NCBI GenBank assembly: GCA_016647705.1
Contig: CM028326.1
Location: forward strand, 20,723,901-20,787,900
Reading direction: 5' to 3'
Source of the DNA: Eucommia ulmoides
Lineage: Eukaryota > Streptophyta > Magnoliopsida > Garryales > Eucommiaceae
Length of the DNA stretch: 64,000 nucleotides
The first letter of the stretch is position 1. Each line of letters begins with the position of its first letter. The position numbers were made by a program, and so were the translations under genes. Shown here in pieces: positions 1 through 10,349 of the stretch. The notes beneath the pieces are model-generated. The model ran no database searches, had not been told where the DNA came from, and saw nothing but the letters and a program-made list of their open reading frames with translations.

Positions 1-2104
1 TCAAACACGTTTCCATATGGATGATATCCAATCAAAAGGTCCACTATATTAAAACTTGACCTAGTGCACTTGCGAGTTAAATTAAGACATGAAAAAGGCA
101 CGTTTAATTTCTTCAATGGTATCCACGTCAAGTAGCTTCTTGGTTTTTTCCTCAATCACAGCCTATCACTCTAGCCCAAACTTCCATTATTTCTATTCAA
201 CACTGAGTTAGTGTATATCCGATGCATAGAGATATTTGGGTCTATCCTAGGTAGATCCACATGCGGCTAGGCAAATATGTCATGGTTGGCTCAGAAGAGC
301 TTGATGAATTGCTCTTTTTCTTTTTCCATGAGAGCCATCTTAATTTGGACAGTTCGGTTTGGATCAGTCGGGTGTACTCAGGCATCCTCCGATTCTTCAT
401 TGGGTTGAAGTAGAGGTTGGCGTGACAGTTCAACGCGTGGGTCCATGATATCTTCTTTCTTGAGACGCTTTATCATGTCCCTAGGTAGGAAGTCCTCATC
501 GACTTACTCATCCTTTGATTTTTATTTAGGGATCTTCATCTTAGTCACGAAGCACTCCCAAGCTACCTTTTGGCTTTCTCATACGCATGACTCTTTGTTG
601 GAAACTTCAACATCAGGTGGTATGTTGAAGTGATGGCCTTAAAAGAATTTAGGCACGACCTTTTGATGATACTGTTGTACGCCAACAAATAGTCTACTAC
701 CATGAGTCACGCATTAACTGTCGAGTGCTTTAGCTTCGTGCCTGCTGTGATTTAAAACATGATTTAGCCAAGCGACTTCACTATTTCCCTTCCAAAGCCA
801 ACTAGGTGGGTTATTATTGGCTTCAACTGGTCGCAGTTGATTCTCATCCTGTTAAATATAGTTAAGTAGATTATCTCCAATGAGATTCCACTATCGACCA
901 ATACTCGCCAAACATTATAGTTAGCAATCTAGAAGGTGACCACTAAAGCATCGTCGTGGGGCGTGCAAACCCTGTACAGGTCTTCCTCAGTAAAGGTGAT
1001 GGCCTTTTTCTCTCTGCAAGGAGATTATTAGATACTTGGAATAAGAAGTCCTCGACCTAACGTTTACCCCATCGAGCGTGCACTTTATACTCAGATTTGG
1101 TTAGTCCTCCCGAGGTGAATCCACCATGGATTGTGTGGATATTCCCTCGGGCCTCAGGATTTTCTCTATCCTCATCAGGGAGTTGCTCACCCTGATCCTT
1201 CAGTCGTGAACCTCTTGAGGCAAGCCCTTTGAATCAACTACTCGATCTCATTCTTCAAATCGTAGCAACTATTAGTGGTGTGACCGCGATTCTTGTGGAA
1301 TTCATACTACTTATCTGAGTTGGTTGATTTTATTCAGTTTTTTGTTGGCCAAGGCCACTTGATCAGCTTCTTATCCTTTATCTACATCAAAACTGTCCTC
1401 AATGGAGAATTGAGGGGAGTGAAGTTGGTTAAGCACATAGGAGACCTATTCCTCCCCGGCCTATTGTCGGATCCGCTCCTTTCTGTCTCACTTCTTCTTT
1501 GACCAGGAGTTATCTCAACCGGGTTTGTTGTAATTTGGCTCTTTAGCTTCTTTTTTTCCCCTTTAACATCTTTTTCTTCTTCAGCTTGGGCCCGATATAC
1601 ATCCTCCATAGCGATGAACTTGAAGGAGAGGGCGAAGGCCACTGCTAAAGTTTTCACGGGCCGTATCGTCCAAGAATAAACCTATTTGTACCCTTGTCAT
1701 CAAGGCAGCCACTACCAATCCCTTATTCAGTTCTTCTACTTGATCAAATTTTCCATGGAACCTCTCAATATAGGCTTCCAGTGTCTCATCATTCCTCTGT
1801 CTTATTAACATGAGGTGCGATGAGTTTTTAGCCTGTCTCTTGCTGCTTACAAATCTGTTTGCAAAGGCAAGGCTAAAAGATTCAAAATAATCAAAACTAC
1901 ATAGTTTTAATGCATTGTACTACTTTCGGGATGTTCCGCCCAGAGTCACCTGGAAGGCTTGTCATTTTGCTGAATTCGTTGCCCCGCGCATATCTATGTG
2001 AGCATGGTACATGTCGACAAGTTCTGTCGGATCTGAGTCCCCTTGGTACGTCCCAATTTGAAACAGATCTTCAAGTTCATTGAGGCTTTTTCCCATAGTA
2101 CCTT
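1..2104 (-). pseudogene. Ty3/gypsy element A: C-terminal gag half, protease, start of pol (broken)
   Basis: Minus-strand translation in shifting frames gives a plant Ty3/gypsy order. The gag core is at about 1580-2104, with YQGDSDPTELVDMYHAHIDM and RQRNDETLEAYIERF typical of the Retrotrans_gag domain. A gag C-terminal His/Cys motif (EFHKNRGHTTNSCYDLKNEI) is near 1230-1310, and a linker rich in GG (IHTIHGG, SGGLTKSE) near 1070-1140. A retropepsin core with intact VLVDSG is near 885-910, and the pre-RT linker (HVDLPRIDP) near 225-260. The polyprotein would run off the left edge into reverse transcriptase. Several stops and frameshifts make it non-functional. The gag starts abruptly at 2104, where element B is inserted; the N-terminal gag half is at 15,563-16,409. 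Family assignment is by recognition of conserved blocks, not alignment. Confidence 0.85.
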
Positions 2105-4173
2105 TGTAGACACCGCATTTTGTATCTCTCATGTACAACAGTTCTTTAAAAAAATGAATGAAAACTAATAATTTTACCAAGTCAATTATTCATGAATTTC
2201 GAAAATGCCAAAAAATAAAAATGGTGTCTCGATTCGAATGTTTTAAGAATTAATTTAAGCTTGAATTTTTGCACTTGGAAACTTTGTAGGCAAAATAGAA
2301 AATTTGAAATAATTACTTAAATTTCTAGGATTTAAGTTAATATTTCAAAAGTCCAATTAAGTCAAAAGGTTCTCCAATTAGGGTTTTTGAACCATAATTG
2401 TGTTGTTTGAGAGTTTTGGGACTAAATTGAAAAACAAAAAAGATTAATTTTTTACCCAAAGTAAAACATTAATCTTTAAAAATTTTAATTATTTCCAAAA
2501 CAAATAAATTTAAAATCCCATAATTCCAATTGGTTCCCTAACTAAGCCAATTGAGATTATTTGTCGAAATGGAAAGTTTAGGGGGACTAAATTGAAATTT
2601 TGAGAAACTTTAAAATTACGTCGAGAATGAACCTATTTTTTTTCATGTTTCCTAATTAAATCTTTTAAAAACAATTAATTCTTGAAAAAAATATAATCCG
2701 AGCTTCAATTGAGTGTCGGAAAGTCAAAGAAAAAACTTTGGGGTCAAAAAGTAAAATTTGCAAAAGTTATTTTTGAAGGTTAATTGATCAAAATGGAAGA
2801 AAATTTTGAGATTATATCCTGTTTTGGTCAATAAATTTCAGTTCCCAAAGATCAATTTTGAAGAAATCAAGTGAAATCAAAGAGTTTGGAAATTTTCTAT
2901 TTTGACCCCAAAGTTTTGGGTATTTTCAAAATTCATCAAATTGGCAAGCAATTTCAACTTCTTTTTTCAGAAATTGGGGTATCCAATCAATTATTGGACG
3001 AATTAATTTTGTTTATTTATTATCAATTTAAAAAAAAATTAAAATTAAAAAAAAAAAAAAAGTATTTTTAAGAATAATTTTGCTTCTTCCTTACCAATTT
3101 TTAAAGATGGCAAGATTTGGATCCCCTTAAGGAGTGCATGGAAGTTTTGGGAGTATTTTTAGGTATCTCCAAAGTGGGAGACACTTTTTGGGTTGAAAAT
3201 CCAAAATATACTACTTTCTAGGTGATAATTTTTAAATTTAGCAAAAGATTGGGGTTAGTTTTGTCTTTTGATTGCCAACCTCCTAGCCTATAAGTACCTC
3301 CCCAATACTTCATAGGGGGAAGAGAAAGTTTTTAGGGAGAATTCTTTTTAGAAGAGAAATTTGGGAGAAATCTTGTTGAAGGAGAAATTTTAGAGAGAGA
3401 CCGATCTTTGGAGGAGAAAAAGAAACAGGAAGAAGAGAAGAAATTTTCCAAGCTAATGTAAGTTTCTCAACTCGCTTACTACACTTTTTATTTTCTATTT
3501 AAACGCCTTAAAGAGAGGATCTAAAAAAACACCAACAACTAAGAGGACATTCGAAGGAACACTTTAAAATCGATTTATTTTCTTGCATTTATTTTCTTGT
3601 TCTGCGCCTTTTCGCGTTGTATTTATTTGTCTATATTTATTTTTTTATATTCATGTATTTATTTTCATATTTTGTGTCTTTTCACGATTTCATTTTTTTG
3701 TAATCTTATTTATGCACTAAATAAATAAGTCGTTATTATGCTAAAATTTTGGTTTGGAAAGTAGATATTTTGTGTAAACGTTTATGAGCTTATGGTAAAT
3801 CTAAGGAGTTCACAAATTTAGGAGGAAGTTTCTATGTATACCACCTACTTGGATAGTTCTAGGGGGGAGATCATTCTCTCGATATGTAATTTCTTTGAAT
3901 TTCACATAAGTTTAAAAGATGTTAAAAAAATCAAGAAATAAAAAAACAGCATTAGATGAAGAAAAAAAAATTATTTATTTGACTATTTACTTTTATTTTG
4001 ATCATATTTATAAGGTGTTATATCTAATTTCAAAATAAAAAGAAAAAATCAAAGGAAAAAATAAAATAAAAAATAAAAACTTAAGACCCTACGGTAAGGA
4101 AGTATTTTCTATACCATTGTTCTTGACTTTCCAACATGTGTGAAATTTTAAGACGGTATGCTTAAAAAGAACT
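2105..4173 (+). repeat. Element B 5' LTR (U3 part; distal part missing)
   Basis: About 2.07 kb that matches 10,350-13,177 in the same orientation, block after block: both begin TGTAgACACCGyATTTT, and both end near CAACATGTGTGAAATTTTA. Divergence by substitutions and small indels is obvious. Similarity stops around 4173, so the U5-like end seen at 15,180-15,562 in the other copy is absent here. A short GA-rich stretch (3360-3450) carries repeated GAGAGAA-type sequence. No coding ORF is supported. Confidence 0.8.
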
Positions 4174-5640
4174 AGAAAGAGGTTGATAGTAGGAGTTAAG
4201 CAGCGCATGTTTATTCGACGGGACCGGTTTCGAAACTCACCTCACTCGGGTCATCAACCAACAATGGATGTTCCTTCGGGGCGTCGGAGGTTTGAAGATC
4301 TGGGAACCGAGCCTTTAATAGGATGAATTAGTTGAAAGCCAGAAGCCTCATATAGTGATCTTAAGTCTACTCGTCGCTTGAACTTTATAGGACACTAACT
4401 CTAGGTAATGGAAGAGAACTTTGTATATTGTGTTTGGATTGATGATATTTTCTTAGAGGATCTTAGAACCAAACAAGTTTAATGTTTTCAATACCATTAA
4501 ATAATCCAATTACGAATGAATTTCCATAAGTCTCACAATGATTGTTATCGAGTCTGTAATTTTATTTCAAGGTTGTACTTTGTTGTCTCATATTGTATTG
4601 TAAAATTCCTTGAGTGATTCGATATGGTTGTAATATTATGTCAAGACTCTTGAGAGAAATGGAAATTATTTCGCCAAATAGCTATGTTGTCTTGTTAGTC
4701 ATCACCGGAATTGAAAACCTCAAACTTGAATGGATCTTGGGTCTATTTTAACGCACATGTACCAATAAGTTAACCTTATCGATAGTTTGAAGAAATATTG
4801 GTCATCTAAGAGTGAAAAAAAAAATAAAAAATGCTACCAAAATGTTTCAATGCTTACCTCCTAAATAAGATAAACTGACCATCAATAAAAATCACATTAA
4901 CTTATATCTCCAAATAAAGTGGTTCCTTCGAAGTTTCTCCAAATCAAAAACCATAATCCAAACCATACACAGCCAAGTGGTACCCCTCCAAAAATTTTCA
5001 AAATCAGAATCATACCCACCCCAATACCTTGAATTGCCAACCATACCCGTCTTTCCATAAGACTATTTTTTTCGATCCACCATCTCGTGATGCCGTTATT
5101 TTCACACCAAATGGCCATAAAACCTTCATCCCTTATTTTCCAAATGAATTTAGTCAATCAAGGACAGATTATGTCAAACCTATTATGTGGAGAAACTTTA
5201 ATAGCTACTAAGCATTGTTGGAAAACACCCTTCGATTATCAACCAAAACTTGACTCTAAGAGTACCATTTGTGAATTTGATTTAAATATTCTTTGGTGTG
5301 TTGGGATTTATTTCTTGATAAAATTGAAGAAAATTATAAGATCCACCTCTCCATCTAGTTAGCCTTCTGGATGGTAGAGGATTTTCTTTGTAAAAGGCTT
5401 GAAACTTTCAATAAATGCTATTGTGTTTTCTAAAGAACGTCTCAAAATTTTAATGCTCATTTTTCAAATTTTCCAAAACTTTCTGTGTATGATTTATGAG
5501 TTGAAAATGAACTTAAGCATGATAAATATGATATCAATAATAAGAAAGTCTTTCAATTGAAAGAAAGTGATGCAAGATAACTCATCTTAACTATAAAATG
5601 AAAATGACTCTGAAAAGTTCCATAATTGGACCCCAGGCAT
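4174..5640. other. Element B internal region, no gene seen
   Basis: AT-rich sequence with no conserved protein motif on either strand. Short ORFs around 4897-5362 overlap each other in opposite directions and have no recognisable composition or motif. A primer-binding site next to the 5' LTR could not be identified; GACGGGACCGG at about 4218 is GC-rich but does not start with TGG. Confidence 0.5.
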
Positions 5641-6430
5641 CTCTTGATACAGACTCCACCACCACCAAAAAAGCATTTTCTTCAAAGCCCAATATTTTCA
5701 GTCTTCACCATTGGGATGAGGTCAAAATGAACAAAAAATATATCATTCACCATCATTAGCTAGGAATACACGTTTCCCGATGGCCAGCCAAATTCTCAAA
5801 GAGGCATCATATTTCTTACCAATACCAATTTCCACTTTACCTTTTGCAAGCCGTCAGAGTATTGAACCAAAAATTCAACAGCTAGGCAATCCATCATATA
5901 GAAAAACCATTACCCAAAAAGCCGTTATCTGAAAGGCCATCATCCAAAAAAATCCATTCCTCAAATGACCCATAAAACGGCTAGGCAATCATCGTAAAGC
6001 AACACCATAACCCTAGAAAAGAATTTTTCATGCCTAGAGATTTGTTCATTCAACGACTAGGCAATCTGCATAAAGTAACGCCACAACCCCAAAAAAGACG
6101 CTTTCATGCCCAGAGCTTTGTCCATGCAACTCTAGGTAATCCATCATAAAGGAAAGCCATCACCTAAAAATCCATCGCCCAAAAAGCCACCACTAAAAAA
6201 AAAAAAATCCATCCAATGGATAGGAAATCCATCATAAAGAAAAGTCACCACCCAAAAAAAAATCCCATTTCACAGCTAGCCAATCCACCATAAAGAAATG
6301 CCACAATTCTAGAGAAAACTTTTTCGAGCCCAAAAATCTACCCAACGACTAGGCCATCTATCATAAAGTAAAGCCATCACCCCCAAAACCTTTTGATATC
6401 AAGAGACTTGTCCAACATATAAAGATGCTT
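5640..6430. repeat. Degenerate tandem repeat, unit about 90-110 bp
   Basis: Successive blocks repeat the order GGCTAGGCAATCCATCATAAAG, then AAAGCCATCACCC or GCCACAACCC, then CATGCCCAGAG, then TTGTCCAACGAC (spelling varies). At least six diverged copies can be followed between about 5880 and 6420. Non-coding; internal to element B. Confidence 0.6.
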
Positions 6431-7112
6431 CTTAAAAAAAAAAAAAAAAAATAGAAAGAGAGAAAATTTTAAAAAAATATTCAATAAAATAAATTCCAGA
6501 AGCATCTTTATTTCAGTTAATTCAAAATTTAATTGTGGAAAAAGGGGTTTGAATACTCTTTAGTTGAGGAGGGTCATCTTGTGACACCAATTTTGGAGAA
6601 AAATATTGACTATTAACCAAATCGTATTTGTCATGCTTAAATCAAATCAACACAGAAAATCATATCAGGTAAGAATGGATATTTGAGTAAATAAACGTGA
6701 ACGTTTTATGCGTATTTTTGGTAATACAATTGCAAGAGTTGTTTGAAATACAAAGCATATAAGAGTTCTAGATCTCAAGTATCAAAATTAATCTCAATAC
6801 CCAAGAAGGCCAAGCTGAGTTTGAACCACGAAGGTCAGAGTGCACTACTCTTTTCAATCCCGTTAACGGGGTCAAAAATAAAATCTCATTAAATCCAAAA
6901 GAAATAAAAGGCCCCAGATTGCGAACATAGCCTAAGAAATGAAAAAAGAAAAAAAAATGTGGATCACTTAAGGATGACAAATATTTTCTTCACAAAAAAA
7001 AAAAAAAAAAATATGCCAATGTTTGTCTGTGTATAATTCTTGCATAGGTCAGTTGTCTCCTTACCATTTGATGAGTATCTTCATAAGTGTTTGTGTTCTT
7101 TCCTGAAAGGGA
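6431..7112. other. AT-rich stretch of element B, no gene
   Basis: Contains poly-A runs (6430-6450, 6996-7012) and no supported gene. At 6581 the string TGTGACACCAATTTTGGAG follows a short purine stretch and faintly resembles the LTR start of element B, but nothing else supports an LTR there. Confidence 0.4.
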
Positions 7113-7412
7113 CATTAAGCAAACTATGCTTGACCTGATCTCTAGTGTAATGCTTATGTACATAGGCAACCTTTTAAGGTTCGGTCATCCTGGTGTAAAA
7201 TTTCATTGATTCCTTATTCACATCGAGTAAACTACTCTTAACCTGATCCTCGGTATAATGCTAAGGTACGCAAGCAACCTTTTAAGTTCTGACCATCCAA
7301 GTGTGACATTCCATTGATTCCTCATTATCAATCTATGAACTACGCTAGACTGAATCCTCAGCATCATGCTAAGGTGCATAAGAAACTTATCAAGGTTCGA
7401 TCATTCCAGTGC
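7113..7412 (+). repeat. Three tandem copies of a ~100-108 bp unit ('cctgatc...taaggt' repeat)
   Basis: Three copies share AAACTACnCTTrACCTGATC, then GCTAAGGTACrtArGCAACC, then TTTTAAGGTTCGgTCATCC, then CATTGATTCCT. A related, better conserved copy occurs at 10,066-10,135 (CTAAGGTACGTAGGCAGCC), just before the 3' LTR. This is therefore an expansion of the 3' UTR block of element B. Confidence 0.75.
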
Positions 7413-8760
7413 TAGCCATAGCCGTAGGTTGGGGCACATTTTATATATTTGATCTCTCATTGTTGCCTTAGCCATAGGCTGGGGCACATTATGTAGTTCC
7501 AGCCTATCTCTGAGTTTAGAGAATTTGTGCTTGATAACCTCAATCGCAGACTAGGAAAGATTTTATACTTTGCTCTATCATCCACCCCCAGCCATAGGTT
7601 GGGGTTTACTTTACCTTGTTATACTCTACCACAGTCTAGGAGGTATGTTAATTTCTTTTCACGTCAGTCCTCCTCTGCCACAGGCCTGAAGGTATGTTGA
7701 TTTTGTTTCTCATTAATCCTCTTCTACCACATGCCATGGGGTATATTAATTTTATTTTGCGTTAGTCCTTCTCTGCCACAGGCCTAAAGGTATGTTAATT
7801 TTACTTATGTTAGTCCTCCCCTGCCCTAGACCAGGAGGTATGTTGATTTTGTCTTATGTAATTCCTCTTCTGCCCCAGGCTGAAAGGTATATTAGTTTCG
7901 TTTCGTGTCAATTTTCCCCTACCTCAAGCTAGGAGGTACATTGATTTTGTCTTGTTTCAGTCCTCTTCTACCCTAGGCCAAGAGGTATGTTAGTTTTGTT
8001 TCGTGTCAATCCTCCCCTACCCCAAGCCAAGAGGTACATTAATTTCATCTTTATATCACTCATTCCTACCACAAGCCGCGGGTACAACTCCTCCCTACCA
8101 TGTCTGGGGGTATGTTGATTTTATTTTTATATCACTTCACTCAACCACAGGCCGGGGGTACCACTCCTTCCAACTACACGTCAAGGAGTATGTTAACTTT
8201 AATGTCAAGTCCATTCATCTCTACCACAAGTCAAGAGGTATGTTTACTTTCATGTCGAGTCAATTCCTACCTACCACAGGTCGGGGGGTATGTTTACTTT
8301 CATATTGAGTTAGTCCTCAATAGCCACAGGCCAGGGGTATCATTCTTCCCTACCACAGGTCAGGAGATATGTTTACCTTTTGTCTTAGATCACTTCTTCA
8401 CCACAGGTCGGGGGGTATGTTTAGTTTAATTTCGAGTCCACTTCTTCCTACCGCAGGTCGAGGGGTATGTTTACTTTTTGTCTTGTATCACTCATCACAA
8501 TCACCAGTCAAGGTTTATGTTTACTTTTTTATCTTGTATCACTCCTCCCTACCACAGGTTTAGAGGTATGTTTACTTTCATGTCGAGTTAGTCTTGTGCA
8601 GCCACAAGTCTGGGTCTCTACCACAAGTTGGGTAGTATGTTTACTTTCATATAGAGTCCACTCATTCCTACCATAGGTCAGGAGGTATGTTTACTTTCAT
8701 GTCGTGTCCAGTCCTTTGCGGCCACTAGTCGAGAAGTATTACTCCTCCTTACCTGGGGTA
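7413..8760 (+). repeat. Tandem array, unit ~50 bp (CCACAGGCC..GGTATGTT)
   Basis: About 25 diverged copies of a roughly 48-60 bp unit. It contains TCCTCCCCTACCACAGGCC, then GGGAGGTATGTT, then a T-rich spacer. Spacing of the GGTATGTT word between 7640 and 8031 is close to 49 bp. The first copies (7413-7560) carry a GGTTGGGGCACA variant that recurs once at 10,222. ORFs of 60-109 codons here arise because the unit rarely contains stops; they are not genes. Confidence 0.8.
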
Positions 8761-10030
8761 CGTTTATATTTATTTCATTTTGTATTTGTCCTTCTATGAT
8801 GGCCTTTCATTTAGCATTTGTCATTCTGTGATGGCTTTTTCTTTACATCCTGCCTTTCCGTCATGTCTTTTCATTTTTGAATTTGCCTCTCCATGATGGC
8901 TCACACATTTTACATTATCTCTCTATGATGGCTTCTTATTTTTCATTCGCCTCTCCATGATAGCTCATGTATTCTGCATTGCCTTTCCATGATGAATTTC
9001 TATTTTGCATTTGTCTCTGCGTGATGGCCTTTTACTTTACATTTAGCCTCTCCGTGATGAATTTTTATTTCGCTTTGCCTCTCTATGATGGATTTCTTTT
9101 TTGCATTCGCCTTTCTGTGATAGCTTTTTACTTTAAATATAACATCTCCATGATGGGTTGTCATTTTACAGTCTACTTCTCCGTGATGATTTTTTATTTT
9201 ATATTTAGCTCTCCGTGATGACCCTTTATTTTGCATTTTGCCTCTCCATGATGGATATATATCTTGCATTTTCCTCTCCGTAAGTGCCATATATCTTGCA
9301 TCTTGACTTTCTGTGATGGTCTTTCTTATTTTGCATTTTGTCTCTCCATGATGACCTTTTTATTTTACATTATATCTCTTATTGATGGCCTTTCATTTTG
9401 TATTTTGCTTTTCCGTAATGGATTTTTACTTTTCTTTCTGACTCTCTGTGATGGATTTTTTATGTTATATTTGCCTCTCCATGATGGCCTTTCATTTTGC
9501 ATTTTTGCTCTCCTTGATGGCCTTTTCATTTTGCATTTTGCTTCTTCGTGATCGCCTTTTATTTTGTATTTTGTATTTTGTATTTTGTCTCTCTGTGATG
9601 ACTCTTCATTTTGCGTTATGTCTCTCCATGATAGCCCTTTTATTTTGCATTTTACCTCTTTGTGAGTGCCACATATCTTGCATTCGTCTCTCCGTGAAGG
9701 CCTTTTATTTTGTATTTTTCCTCTCCTTGAGTTCTATTTGTTTTGCATTTGCCTCTCCGAGATGACCTTTCATTTCTCATTTGCCTCTCCATGAGTGCTT
9801 ATATATGTTGCATTTGCATCTCCATGATGACCCTTTATTTTGTATTGCCTCTCTGTGAATACTCATATATTTTGCACTGCTTTTCTATGATAGTCTTTTG
9901 TTTTGTATTTGCCTCTTCATGAGTGCTCATATATTTTGTATTGTCTCCCCATGATGGCCTTTTATTTTGCATTGCCTTTCCGTGAGCACCCATATATTTT
10001 GCATATTATCTTCGTGAGTACCTTCTATCT
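8761..10030 (+). repeat. Tandem array, unit ~36-42 bp (CTCTCCGTGATGGCCTTT)
   Basis: About 30 or more diverged copies of a unit reading GCCTCTCCATGATGGCCTTT followed by CATTTTGCATTTT. The unit differs from the array to its left. It gives rise to repetitive spurious ORFs on both strands (for example 9000-9290 on minus, 9264-9765 on plus). It lies in the 3' UTR of element B. Confidence 0.8.
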
Positions 10031-10333
10031 GTGCCTTCGTTTCTCGCCTCGCCAAGGGCATATGTCAAACTACGTTTAACCTGATCTTTGGTGTCCCTAA
10101 GGTACGTAGGCAGCCCACATGGGTTTGGTCATATCTATGTCCAGATTTTGCATAGTCTTAATAAGATGGGTCTATCTCTAGGCAAGTTTTCTTTCAAGCA
10201 TACATTACCCCAACTGTAGATGGGGGCACATTTTATAAAAATTTATTCATCACCATCCAACATTGCATTCACTAGAACGACCGAACAAAATGGTGTGTGT
10301 CTCATATCTTTGTCATCGTGAGTAAACTCGCAA
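10031..10333 (+). other. Element B 3' UTR: conserved block before polypurine tract
   Basis: Contains ACTACGTTTAACCTGATC and CTAAGGTACGTAGGCAGCC (10,066-10,115), then GATGGGGGCACATTTTATAAAA (spelling from 10,226). The TACGTAGGCA word is a block I know from the 3' end of many plant Ty3/gypsy elements. It is the conserved anchor from which the upstream tandem repeats appear to have been copied. Confidence 0.6.
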
Positions 10334-10349
10334 GACCAAGAAGGGAAGT
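10334..10349 (+). other. Polypurine tract of element B
   Basis: AGACCAAGAAGGGAAG-like purine run immediately before the LTR start TGTAAACACC at 10,350. The position is that expected for the plus-strand primer of an LTR retrotransposon, and it fixes the plus orientation. Confidence 0.7.

Noticed and set aside
4897-5362. Opposed ORFs of 60-91 codons as a small gene
   Set aside because: Overlapping in three frames on both strands without start context, motif or codon bias; inside a retrotransposon interior.
8003-9765. Several ORFs of 60-109 codons on both strands
   Set aside because: They come from the tandem 50-bp and 38-bp units; the repeating peptide follows the DNA period and frames change within the arrays.
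8761-10030. CRISPR-like look of regularly spaced short repeats
   Set aside because: The spacers are not unique, the whole unit is repeated and diverged, and the DNA is from a plant nucleus.
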